Assembly (NCBI GenBank): GCA_009763385.1
Contig: CM019827.1
Location: 98,120,177 to 98,184,176, forward strand
Direction of reading: 5' to 3'
Length of the DNA stretch: 64,000 nucleotides
Origin: Coix lacryma-jobi var. lacryma-jobi
Taxonomy: Eukaryota > Streptophyta > Magnoliopsida > Poales > Poaceae
A program made the translations under genes and the position numbers. Below, piece by piece: positions 45,024-55,671 of this stretch. The notes beneath the pieces were generated by a model. It was not told the DNA's origin, ran no database searches, and was given only the letters and a program-made list of their open reading frames with translations. Numbering within the stretch: position 1 is the stretch's first letter; each line of letters begins with the position of its first letter.

Positions 45024-46026
45024 TGTAAGGACCTGTGTGGCCTAGAGGGGGGGGGGGGTGAATAGGTCTGTCAAAAATCACAGCTCAAAACTTAATTAGT
45101 TAAGCCCGGCACTACCGCCCTGTGCCCGGCACTGCCGCTCCCCGGCACTGCCGGCCTCAGCCCGGTACTGCCGCGCAGAATACTTCCCGAGCCTGCAATT
45201 CGAAATCCAGCCACAGCAAACCAAATCTATATGAATGGAAATGTAGCACTAGGTTTCCTGAACCAGCAGAACCAACTCAACCAAGCCAAATATATAGTAT
45301 TAAGTAGATCGGGCCAAACCCTAGAATCTATCACAATCTCACAAGTATGAAGAATGAAAGTAAGTAAGCATAAGAGACATGTGATTTATCCTGTGGTTTA
45401 GCTCGCCACCAAGGCTTGCCTACCTCCACGTTGTTGAGGTTGACCACTTAGGTCATGAGCTTTGCAACTCTTCCTCGTTCTCAAGTCAAGGAACCAAATC
45501 CTTGAGGTGAGGGGTAATAATACTAGCTGCACGAGTGATTACAAACCTCCCAAGGCCGCCACACAAGTTGACTAGCTCAAGGGCGATGCCTAGCTGGCTA
45601 GGGTTCCAAGAACCCAAGAGTAATAGAAGCAAATCCACCGGCTATGGCTCAAATCAAGTGCTCTAGGAAGTAGATCTCAGCTAGGGCTTCTCTTTGATGA
45701 AGGTTTGAGGCTCTAACTCACTTGGAATCAATGGGAATCAAAGATTAGGTGAGAGAGAGCTTGAGAGCCTTCAATGGGGAGAGGGAGCCTTGTCTGGACG
45801 TAGGAGAAGAGTAAATGGTCGAGGATGATCGTTGGGGTGGCAGGAGAGTGGAGTAAGTACCCCCTGCCATCCAACGGCTGAAACAAGTCGTGGTAGTGCC
45901 AGCCTTAGCCCGGCACTGCCGCGCCTACCAGACAGACAGCGATAGATCAGAATTCTGTGCAGCTGTCTTTGGTTAGAAACGAGGATGGCTTGGGTTGGTT
46001 TGAGCACATATCATTCAGCCATAGTG
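45024..46026 (-). repeat. Minus-strand copia LTR fragment with CCCGGCACTGCCG motifs
   Basis: The left end (TGTAAGGACCTGTG, then a 12-G run at 45047-45058 and TGAATAGG) is, on the minus strand, the CCTATTCACCCCCC end of a copia LTR. CCCGGCACTGCCG-type motifs cluster at 45103-45175 and again near 45895-45925. The outer boundary next to E1 is uncertain. Confidence 0.55.
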
Positions 46027-46453
46027 TGAGCATCTAGGCCCCCAGTGGGTTCGGTGATTGGATGACAACGGTAAATTACTATGACTAACGTGTGTTTTGC
46101 AGAAACAGTTGAGTTAGGTCATGGTAATGATGATCGTGAGGACACTATGGTATTCATGCCCCCTTATTGATGGAATTCGTTCGGTTTTCAAAGGATGGAC
46201 GACGAAGATGGTGATAGGCTAGTTCTAAGTGTCATTTGGTGTTGAAGGACACTTAGAGTAGCATAGGTCTTTGTTTTATCTTTGGTCGTACTATTAAGAG
46301 GGGTTTGAATGGGTAGCTTGACCTAGGTGAGACTTTTGAGTTAGGTGTGGTGCACACTTGTTAACCAAAGCCCTAGGTAGCTTAGAAAGGTCCCTAAGAT
46401 CATAAGGAAGAAAGTTCGAGAAGGGAGCGTCGCAAACCGAAGTCGTTTTGGAC

Positions 46454-46805
46454 TTCTATCTGTGACCGGACGCTCAAACCGTAGTGACCGGACGCATTCT
46501 ATCTGTGACCGGACGCTCAAACCGTAGTGACCGGACGCTGGGGCATGCGTCCGGTCAGTGTGCTGGCTGGAGGGCAAGTATGGTTGCGACCGGACTCACC
46601 CTCAGCAATCGATCGGACGCACCAGGGGGTGAGTCCGGTCGCGTCCAGAGAGGTTCTAGAGAGCAAAATTGATGACCGGACGCGTCCGGTCAATGGTGAT
46701 CGGACGCATGGAAGCGTCCGGTCAGCACTTCGTACAGGTGTCAGGCCTAACGTCACGTAGCCATTAGGCACTGACCGGACGCGTCCGGTCACCCCGACAG
46801 GTGCG
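46454..46805. repeat. GACCGGACGC / GCGTCCGGTC motif array in the E1 LTR
   Basis: At least twelve copies in both orientations, some back to back as GACCGGACGCGTCCGGTC, lie in U3 upstream of the TATA box. It opens with an exact tandem duplication of about 43 bp (46454-46496, 46497-46540). Confidence 0.85.
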
Positions 46806-46864
46806 TCCGGTCAGTGCATAACTGGCTGGATTTACCCCTTCGTGCATGTTTTGAGTTGGGGGGG

Positions 46865-46872
46865 TATAAATA
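46865..46872 (+). promoter_or_regulatory. TATA box of the E1 LTR
   Basis: TATAAATA follows a G-rich stretch and precedes a CCTCCCCC leader, about 710 bp before the LTR end. Confidence 0.7.
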
Positions 46873-47580
46873 GCCTCCCCCTCATTCATGCTGTAACTCT
46901 TGCTCATTTGAAAGGTTGCCAAACACATTGTGAGTGCAAGAGACCTAGTGAGGTTGAGAGATTTGATAATTGAGTGATCAAACACCTCATTAGTGAATTA
47001 AGAGTAGCAAGTGTGCATCCACCCATCTCATTAGCCTTGCGTTGGTCAAGTGAGAGTTCTTGCTTGTTACTCTTGGTGATCGGCATCACCTAGATGGCTT
47101 GGTGGCGATCGGAGAGCTTGGTGATCATCCGGAGGCATTGTGGATGACCCAGGCCAAGTTGTGACCGGTAGCGAGCGATTCACCGGGCCGGAGTGGCGAA
47201 GAATCAGCTCGTAGTGAGCACTTGATCCTTGCGCTGATCAAGGGGGAGTGATACCCTTGCGCGGGTCCTCCAACGAGGACTAGGGGGTGTGCCGACACCT
47301 CGATACCTCGGCAAAAAGATCGTCGTGTCATCTCTACTCTCTTTACTACGCATTTACCTTTGAGCAATTCAATTCCGCATTTACTTGTTGTTCTTTCATA
47401 AGTGGAATTGCCATGCTAGAGTAGAAATGGTTTAGTGATAGTCTTTTGTGCGATTGATTCTTGTTAAACACACTTCTAGGCACTAGGGGGTTAATTGGGG
47501 CTTGATAGGTCTTAATTCTTGCAAGAAGTTTTAGAAAAGCCCAATTCACCCCCCCTCTTGGGCATCTTGATCCTTTCAAT

Positions 47581-47592
47581 TGGTATCGGAGC
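47581..47592 (+). other. Primer-binding site of E1
   Basis: TGGTATCGGAGC begins two bases after the LTR end. It matches the initiator-methionine tRNA-type PBS of Ty1/copia elements with one change from TGGTATCAGAGC. Confidence 0.8.
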
Positions 47593-47631
47593 CTCGTGCT
47601 CTCGATTTAGGCTTAACCGCCTAGAGTTAAG

Positions 47632-49035
47632 ATGTCCGGAGGTAATGGACCACCTCCCATGTTCGAGGGAGACGACTTTCCATATTGGAAAATCCGTATG
47701 GAGTCGTACCTAGAAGCGGTTGATGTGAAATGTCGCAATGCCGCCATAACCGGGTTCCCCAAACCCAAGGAGGGCACTAGCCTCACGCCACATGAGGAAA
47801 AAAATGAGAAGTGGAATGCAAAGGCCAAAAACATTCTTTTAGAGGCATTTGCAAGGATGTGTTTAACCGCGTCTGAAACCACAAGAATGCCCATGATCTA
47901 TGGGATAACATTTGTGCTCTTCATGAGGGGACCAAGAGTGAGCGTGAGGAGAGATATCATTTAGTTATGCAAAAGCTTCATTCATTTGATATGCATGCTA
48001 ATGAAAGTGCAAATGAAATGTACTCACGCTTGAATGTTCTTGTAGAAGAACTCAATGGACTTGGCCTCACACAAATGCAACCATCCGATGTTGTGAGGAA
48101 GATTCTTTGTGTCCTTCCAATTGAGAAGTATGGACACATTGTGATGGTGCTACATCAAAGTGATCTTTCCACCGCTACACCAACTCAAATCTTGGGAAAG
48201 ATCAATGCTCATGAGATGTACATGCACATCACATCAAGTGGTGGCTCCTCCACCAACAAGAAGAAGGACTTGGCCTTCAAAGCAAGCCATGACAAGAAGG
48301 GCAAGTCCAAGGCTATTGAGGTGCATCATGAGAGCTCAAGTGATGAAGAGGATGATTCCAACATTGCTCTCATGGTGAGAAGGACCACCAATATGTTGAA
48401 GAAGCGTCACAAGAATTGAGTCAACTTTGACTCAAGAAAGAAGAAATTCTTCACAAGTAGCAAGAGGAGGCCAATCTCCGAAATGGATTGCTACAATTGC
48501 GGTGAGCTTGGCCATCTTGCTCATCAATGCACCAAGCCCAAGAAAGAGAACTACAAGAACAAGAACAAGGGCAAGAAGTATGACTCATCAAGTGAGGATG
48601 AGAAGAAGAATGAGAAGCCCTACTACAAGAAGGATGGCAAGAAAAAGAAGCAATACCACAAGAAAGGTGTCAAGGCGTACATTGTTGGTGATTGGCTCAC
48701 CGACATTGACTCCTCCGGTGGCTCATCAAATGAAGATAGTGATGATGAGAAGGAGAAGGTGGCCGCTCTAGTCATTGGCTCCTCTACACCACCACTACCA
48801 CTGTCGCCATCATCATCTACACACCTATGCCTTATGGCCAAGGGTGACCGGAAGGTACAAAGCGATGATGACTCTAGTGATAGTGATAGTGATAGTGAAT
48901 TTGAGGCACCTACTTATGATGAGCTTGTCAAATTGCTAAACGACTACTCTAAAATCATAAGAAAGACTAGAGCTAAAAATGAAAAGCTTGTTGATGAAAA
49001 TAAATCTCTTGTTGATAAGTATGATCATGCCATTC
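47632..49035 (+). pseudogene. E1 gag, N-terminal part
   Basis: It starts with MSGGNGPPPMFEGDDFPYWK, the usual start of plant copia gag (DUF4219/UBN2 type). It shifts frame between about 47880 and 47967, continues to a TGA at 48417-48419 and on in the same frame to the zinc knuckle CYNCGELGHLAHQC (near 48490) and a Lys/Ser/Asp-rich tail. The reading frame is cut at 49035 by E2 and resumes at 60865. One frameshift and one stop make it non-functional. Confidence 0.8.
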
Positions 49036-49424
49036 TGCGGATACATAGGTGTATGCCGAGTCTCTGAGTGATGAGTGATTGTCAACTGGGATGATGCGCA
49101 TGTTCTTTGACTTGTGTTGTGCAGGTGTCGAGCACGGATGCAGTGATCAGAGGCAAGGTGAAGGTCAAGTAGAGACGTGCCGTGCCGATGGACCGAGAGT
49201 GGCGAAGGGCGGACGTGAGGCTTGGACTAAGGGACCGGTGGCCCGAGGATCAGCTGTGGTGGCTGACAGCCTGGGACAGCGACGAGCGAAGACTTGCGGT
49301 CATGTGTTGCCTGAGTCGTGGACTTGGGGACACGTGTCGGTGGATGGGGTGCACGGGCGGTGCATCCCCTCTACAGCTTCGGTTTGGTGGTAGAGCCAGA
49401 GAAAAACCATCGAGTGGACGGTTT

Positions 49425-49648
49425 CCAGGTTTTGGCCTCAAAACCTGGGCGCTGATGGTTTCCGAGTTTGGCCACAAAACTCGGGCTGAGGACGGTTTCT
49501 AGGTTTGGGCCTCAAAACCTGGGTGCTGCGGGTTTGCTGAGTTTGGGCCACAAAACTCAGGCTACGGTGGGCTGGTTTCCCGGTTTGGGCCTCAAAACCG
49601 GGGGTTGGCTGTGAAGGCTGGTTTCCCGGTTTGGGCCACAAAACCGGG
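49425..49648. repeat. Six-hairpin array in the E2 5' LTR
   Basis: Six inverted repeats with 8-9-bp stems: 49425-49448, 49462-49484, 49499-49522, 49537-49560, 49579-49602, 49625-49648. Stem cores differ (CCAGG/CCTGG, CCGAG/CTCGG, CTAGG/CCTGG, CTGAG/CTCAG, CCCGG/CCGGG twice), and pairing holds, with a G-T wobble in the third. Loops alternate between GGCCTC(A) and GGCCACA. Confidence 0.85.
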
Positions 49649-49806
49649 GGTGCGACGTCCAGGAAAGGGACGCAGAGCGCTGGCGGCACGTGGCGGCAAT
49701 CGGGAGGTTGCGTCGAGGCAACGCTACGAGTTGTGCGGGCGTGGCCGTCGGATCCACCTACCATCGAGTTGGTCCAGAATAACCTTAGGGTTTAGCTGGT
49801 TCGCTC

Positions 49807-49812
49807 TATAAG
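49807..49812 (+). promoter_or_regulatory. TATA-like box of the E2 5' LTR
   Basis: TATAAG in CTCTATAAGTAG. The 3' LTR and the related solo LTR have TGTAAG at the same place, so only this copy keeps TATA. Confidence 0.4.
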
Positions 49813-50437
49813 TAGTTAGGGGTAGAGTGGGAATTAGGAATAGTTAGAATTAGGATAAGTAGGGGGAGACACCCACCTCCCCATCCATCTCAGTCATTTG
49901 CTCTTTGCTTCTAGGGTTTCCTGCTCTCCCAATCCCCTGCTGTAGCTAGCTGAGATCCGCAGAGAATCATACCTCTGTGTACTGGAGATTTTGAGGAAGT
50001 GAGGCCGTAACCTCACTGTTGTAGCGTGTGGTAGCCACACGGTTGCAATTTGGCAGTTGTGATTCGCGTTTTGTTTGTGTTCTTCGCGGAATCCTTTTTC
50101 TCCACGCTTTTCCCGTCGTTCGATCTCGTTACTCGGTTCATCTTTTGCAAATCCATTTGAACCAAGTTGTTCTAGGTCGTGAGGCACTTCTTTCCACCGA
50201 AGGAATTTACCTCTAACCTCATGGTCTAGGAGATCGATCGATTTCGGTTTCGGGTCAAGTTTTTCTCCCTTTCCCCGAAATTCTTCGTTTCATCGATTTG
50301 GAGATAGGTTCGAGCCATGATCTCTTAGAGATAGTTCACTATACTCCTTGTGACTCCTCTCACCAAGTTTGATTCCTAGAGGATTTATTTTGGGTGAGAT
50401 CGAGTCGAATCGGTGGACGAGTAGTGCTGCTGCGGGG

Positions 50438-50723
50438 TGACCGGACGCTGACTCGGGACGACCGTACGCTAGGGCAGTGCGTCCGGTGGTTGAATGTCCA
50501 CACTGTGTCTATCTGTGACTTGACCGGACGCTGGCCTTCTAGTGTGACCGGACGCACCTCTTCCACTGTTCACGGTTTTTGTTCGTTTTGACCGGACGCT
50601 CTGTGCATCGACCGGACGCTTGTCTCTGGTGAGTCCGGTCAGGAACAGTAAGCTCCGAAATCCATTTTCAGCTGACCGGACGCGTCCGGTGCTCTGTGAC
50701 CGGACGCAGGCAGAGTCCGGTCA
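50438..50723. repeat. GACCGGACGC motif array in the E2 5' LTR
   Basis: About ten copies in both orientations, downstream of the TATA-like box. Repeated at 60308-60593 in the 3' LTR. Confidence 0.8.
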
Positions 50724-50996
50724 GTGCAGTCTCTGCGTAGTTTCGTTCGCAGCTCTCTCGTCAGTTGTCGGTTTTTGTTTCCGTCTTTTGCGGTTGGTTT
50801 CTAGGGTTGTATTGTGTCCCGCTGTGCTTCTCGGAAGCATCCACCCTACATGTAGGGTCGTGGTCACTTGCAAGCTCTAGGGTTTGTCTCCGGGGTTGAT
50901 TTTTGGGACAGTGGCGACAAGTTTCCGAAAGGAATTTTGAAGCTCCCATTCACCCCCCCTCTGGTCGCTTTCTGGTTGCATTCTCGGTCCTTCAAT

Positions 50997-51008
50997 TGGT
51001 ATCGGAGC
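50997..51008 (+). other. Primer-binding site of E2
   Basis: TGGTATCGGAGC, two bases after the 5' LTR; the same variant as in E1. Confidence 0.8.
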
Positions 51009-51057
51009 AGGTTAAGGATCTTCCACCTTAGCCGGTTCCAGATCCACAGAAGGCGAC

Positions 51058-54000
51058 ATGGATCGCGGCGTGGGCAAACCGCCGTTCTTTGATGGGACGA
51101 ACTATGCGTATTGGAAGATACGCATGTCGGCCTATCTCCAGAGCATGGGCTCTTCTGTTTGGGAGATTTGCAACAAAGCCGATTACGTTGTCTTGGCTGC
51201 TCATGTCTCTCAGCTTCGGATCGATGAGCACGAAGCCAATAGCCGAGCACGTAACGCTCTTTTCTCCTGTTTGAGCATGTCTGAGTTTGATCGCGTTTCT
51301 CACCTCCCCATGGCTCGGAAGATTTGGGCGACCCTCATGCGCTTCCATGAGGGAACCACTCAAGTCAAATCCCGTCTCTACGAGTCGCACAAGCGGGAGT
51401 ATGAGAACTTTCGACATATGCCTGGCGAGAGCATAGAGAGTTTATTCGCTCGATTTCGGGTTATTGTCAACAAGAGGAGAGCGAACAAAGAGCTGTTGCC
51501 TTTCGACGATCATGAGAGGGCTCTGAAGCTTTTGCATACTCTCGATCGGTCGGTGTGAGACTCAAAGGTCCAGGCGATCATCGAATCGTCTAACTATGAG
51601 ACCCTCACATGCGACGAGCTCTTTAGCAAGCTCAAGTCTAACGAGATTGACGCCATGTCGAGGGCTTCTTATGAAAATCCTTCTGGCCCGACTATGGCTT
51701 TGGTTTCTGGCTCTTCTGCTAACCCCTCTGGAGGATTTGCACTTTCTTCACTCTTCTCTGTCACAGAGGACCAGCTGGAGTCTTTGGGGGATGACGAGTT
51801 GGCGATGCTCGCCAACCGGTTCTCGCGGTTCCACAACAACTGCATGAACCGTCGCCGCGGAGGAGGACGCTCAGGATGCTTTGAGTGCGGCGACCCCGAC
51901 CACTTCATCGCCAACTATCCCAAGAAGAAGCACACATCTGGGAAGGGCGATCATGGGCACAAGTACGACTCCGACAAGCGCAAGGAGAAGTACGTCCCCG
52001 CACGGCACAAGCGGAGGGGCGGCATCAACAAGGAGTACATCAAGAAGAAGTACTTGGAGAAGGCCCAGGCTGAGCAGCGTGCGTTCTTCGCCACGCTCAG
52101 CGACGTCGACGGCTCGGATGACGACTCCGCTTGCTCAAGCGATGACAAGTCCGAGAAGAAGAAGAAGATCGAGGACAAGCTGAACGGTCTCTGCTTCTTC
52201 GCCGACGACGACGGCCTCTGCACCATGGCCCTCGGCAAGGAGGTCGACAGTGAGCTGGAGGAGAACCCTCGGAACGACGACGTCGACGACGACACCTCTC
52301 AGATATCTCTGACCCACGACGAGCTTTCTGCTGAGGTCGAGAAACTTACTGCCGCGCTCCTTAGTCAGGATAAGTTGCTTAGGCGTGCCGCTAGAGAGCG
52401 CAAAGAGTTTAGGCAGAAGTGGGAGAATACGGTGAAGGAACTTGAGTCTGTCAAGTCAACCGTGGTTGTTACCGATGAGGAGGAGTGTGAGATGTGCACC
52501 ACGCACATGACTGACCTTCTCACTTTGAGAGGTAAGTATGCTGCGTTGGTAGGAGAGGTGGATGAGCTGAAGGCTAGACCCTCGCTGCTGGGTGCGTGCA
52601 AGACTTGTCCTGTCTTGCAATCTGAGTTGGCAGAGAAGAATGCCAAGATTGTGTCTCTTGAAGAGGCCAACTCAGGTAGCACATGTGTGGCTAGGTGTGT
52701 TCTTTGTGAGGGTTTGGAGATGGAGATCGCAAACGTGAAGCATGACAAGATGCAAACCGAGGAGGAAAACACATACCTTTGGACCATCTTGTCATGGGTG
52801 TCTTGTGGTGAGCCGCAGCTCGGGATGATGATCTCCCAATTCAAGCGAGCTGCTGGAGGTCCTAGTGTAGGTTTTGCTCCGGGTGTTGATCTTTCTGCTT
52901 TTGGGAAGAGTAAATTGCATGCTGGGTCCTTAAACTTTTCGTGCATTCCCATCTGAGTCCTTGAACTAAAAAACAACTACCTGAGTCCTTAATCTATTAC
53001 TCTCGCATAGCAATGGTCCAAAACATGCCACGCTGGTGCTATCATCTGACGTGGTGTGCCACAGTGGCAGCTGCATGCTGGGGCCGTGCCAACTTCTCGA
53101 AAAAAAACGTCCCGTTTCTCTTTCTCACAAGCGGAGCTCTAGCTAGGCGCTGCCACGGTTCCACCAGTGGTGCCGACGACTCCGAGCATGCATGGAGGCG
53201 AGAAGGGCATGATGCCGCGCGACTGCAACGATTAGAGTAGGCGGCTCGGCGCGGCGTGTGGTTGTGTGGACGCCATCGTAGCCTGTAGGTGGTGACGACA
53301 TAGGGCAGTTGTCGCGGTCCTGCTCGGCTGCTCCACGTGCTTCTTCTCGCCACATCTCTCCGCGCTGAGCACCGGTAGTAGGTCCTGCATGCACCCACGC
53401 CGCGGTAGCGAGATCAGCACGTCATGCTGCATGAGCATGACCATGGAACCCGATATGTGACGACAACTACACGCCCGGACGTACTTGCGTCAACTTGAAG
53501 CCGTCGACCTCGCTGCCGTAGCGCTCCTGAATCTGATCAAACCACGCAACCTGGCCGATGAGCATAGCCACACGTACGGGTGTGACGACGGCGACAAAGC
53601 GCACATTGAACCCAAACTACATGCTTGTACGTACATGGGAAGGTAAAGTTTGCCACGTGCGGAAAAAAAACTTACAGCAAGCTCATAACATTGCGCTCTG
53701 GCAGGGACGTCCGAAGAAACGTTGGCGAATAACGACGCTGGCGGCGCGAGCAGTAGCCACCGCAGCCGGGAGCGTGAGCGCCGCCCACCTGCTGGCCGAT
53801 CGCGTGCGAACTGGAAGTAGTCATCAGCCAGGGCCCATGGACCATGGTACGGTGGTGGCGGTCTTGTGGGCGGCAACAACTTTGCGTGGTCCAACTCCAA
53901 CACAGTGGTGATTGGAATTGCGAGGAGGAGGCGGCCGCGGTCGGCGGTTGGTAGCTAGGCCGCCGTAGACGGCGTAGTACGCCTCGTCGCCGATGCCTCT

Positions 54001-55176
54001 GCACTGTGTGGAGCGAGGCAAGGAGCTAGGAGTCGAGACTCGAGACCGCGGGCCCTTGGTTCTTGCCGAGCGCGTGGTGCTCGCACTCTAACTGGCCACC
54101 ATGTATGTACTGTACATATTCTTGGGTGCCATCCAATTAATAATGTAACGTACTATCTGGTTTGTGTGTATTCAGACTTCAGAGTTAGCTATCGTTCGTG
54201 GCCGTCGCGAGGCCAGGGGGAACGGAGCCCGATCCAGACGTGTACGTATATAGGTCATCATTGTCGTCTTCACGTCCAAAATAGTGAGAAAGAGAAAAAG
54301 GACAGGGAAATTTTTAAAAGAAGTTGGCACGATCACAACATCCGGTTCCAGTGTGGCATGGCCACGTCGGATGCTGGCATTGACGTGGCATGTTTTGGGT
54401 TGTTAGTGTATGGGAACAATAGATCAGAGACCTAGTTAGTTGTTTTTTTAGTTCAAGGACTCAGATGGGAATGCACGAAAAGTTTAAGGACCCAGCATGC
54501 AATTTACTCTTTTGGGAACATTGGAGAGTCGAGTGGTCTGAACCCATGTGAGAAGCCCAACTCCACCACTACTCCCAAACTTACCAAGCTTCCACCCAAA
54601 GAGCCTCTCAAGCCTAACACCAAGGATGGGGTCTTTGTTGAGCCTCCGAGAGCTCCACCCAAGAAACAAACATGGGCTCCCAAACCAAACCATCTCAAGA
54701 ACAAGCTGGACACCATGCCACCCATCCAAGAGGAGCTTATGCCACAGAAGGGCAAAGTGATCCACACCCACTACCGTGAGTACCAACAACCCCCTTTGAG
54801 AGCGGTGAGGTACCATTATGAGCACTGTGAGAGAGATGGACACTTGAGCGAGTTCTGCTTTCGGCGCAAGAGAGAGGCGCGCCGCGCTAGAGAGATGAAC
54901 AATCCGGACATGTACCGTCCTTTCCATGATGTACATGTGCTGAATGTTCAGAGGAGAGCTCCGAGGAGAGCTGCTAGGCCTAGAGGTGCAGCACCTCAAG
55001 GTCGTAGGCGTCAGGGAGATGTTGCCCGACGGGGTCCTCACTTTGCAGGATACGGACCCCGTGGCGGAGGCTTTGTTGAGCGTTTCCCACCACCGCGTTC
55101 TGAGTATCGCGATGGACGCTCTTCCCTTAGCGGACCACGTTTTCCTGTGCGTGGTGATCGCTTTCCCCGTAGGTAG
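51058..55176 (+). pseudogene. E2 gag, interrupted by a MULE
   Basis: Gag starts MDRGVGKPPFFDGTNYAYWK and is open to a TGA at 51556-51558. It continues in the same frame to the MULE at 52908 and resumes at 54519 to a stop at 55176. The first zinc knuckle reads CFECGDPDHFIANY, so its last Cys is replaced by Tyr. A second knuckle-like stretch (YEHCERDGHLSEFC, near 54815) also lacks its first Cys. Coiled-coil, Lys/Glu-rich sequence lies between them. The MULE plus its duplication is 1,611 bp, a multiple of three, so the frame number is kept. Confidence 0.8.
52908..54509. mobile_element. Non-autonomous Mutator-like element (1,602 bp)
   Basis: Terminal inverted repeats of about 70 bp start GAGTAAATTGCATGCTGGGT on both strands, and a perfect 9-bp duplication TTTTGGGAA flanks it (52899-52907, 54510-54518), the Mutator hallmark. 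The GC-rich interior has several overlapping ORFs, mainly on the minus strand (for example 53490-53903), but no transposase. The ORFs may be captured host exons; none was recognised. Confidence 0.92.
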
Positions 55177-55671
55177 GCTAGGAATGGTTTTTACACTGAC
55201 CGTTCTTTTGAGCAGCCGGCCCAACACTGGTATTCTTCCTACTTCACTAACCCCAGTGTTGGACCGTATGCTCACCCTATGTCTTTTTATTGATGTAGGT
55301 AAAACAGTTGGAGGACGTTTGGTTGGTGGATTCCGGTTGCTCGAGACACATGACCGGAAACGCCAAGTGGTTCTCCAGCCTTAGTCCTATTGGCGGAAAG
55401 GAGTTTATCACCTTTGGCGACAATAGCAAAGGTAAGGTATTGTCTCGTGGGTCGGTGTGAGTTAATGAGCACTTTGTGTTGTGCGATGTTGCTCTTGTTT
55501 CTAACTTGCATTTTAACCTTCTTTCTGTTTCGCAACTTTTTGATGATGACTATGAGATTCGTTTTAAACCGAATCTCAGTCGTATTTTAGATCCTTAGGG
55601 CAATCTTGTATGTTTGATTTCGCCCTTTGGGAAAGTCTTTCGTGTGAATTTCTCGGAGTCGTTCGGTATTT
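55177..55671 (+). pseudogene. E2 protease region
   Basis: Around 55315-55350 the frame encodes WLVDSGCSRHMTG, the copia-type aspartic protease site with Asp-Ser-Gly intact. FGDNSKGKV and LLSVSQL, typical of the same domain, follow. Stops are present (for example near 55458 and 55598), and the region is cut at 55672 by the solo LTR. Confidence 0.75.

Larger units (their letters stand above)
46027..47578 (+). repeat. 5' LTR of E1 (about 1.55 kb)
   Basis: It begins TGAGCATCTAGGCCC and ends ...TTGATCCTTTCA, two bases before the PBS. It contains a GACCGGACGC motif array, a TATA box at 46865-46872 and the string CTATTAAGAGGGG at 46292, also seen in the Sirevirus LTR at 12967. The 5' boundary is set by family resemblance. 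Confidence 0.75.
49036..50994 (+). repeat. 5' LTR of E2 (1,959 bp)
   Basis: It begins TGCGGATACATAGG and ends CTCGGTCCTTCA. It carries the hairpin array at 49425-49648, TATAAG at 49807-49812, a CT-rich leader and a GACCGGACGC array at about 50438-50723. By hand comparison about 19 substitutions and no indels separate it from the 3' LTR. Confidence 0.93.

Noticed and set aside
49425..49648. CRISPR-like array in the E2 LTR
   Set aside because: The repeats are imperfect hairpins in a plant retrotransposon LTR, without unique spacers or cas genes.
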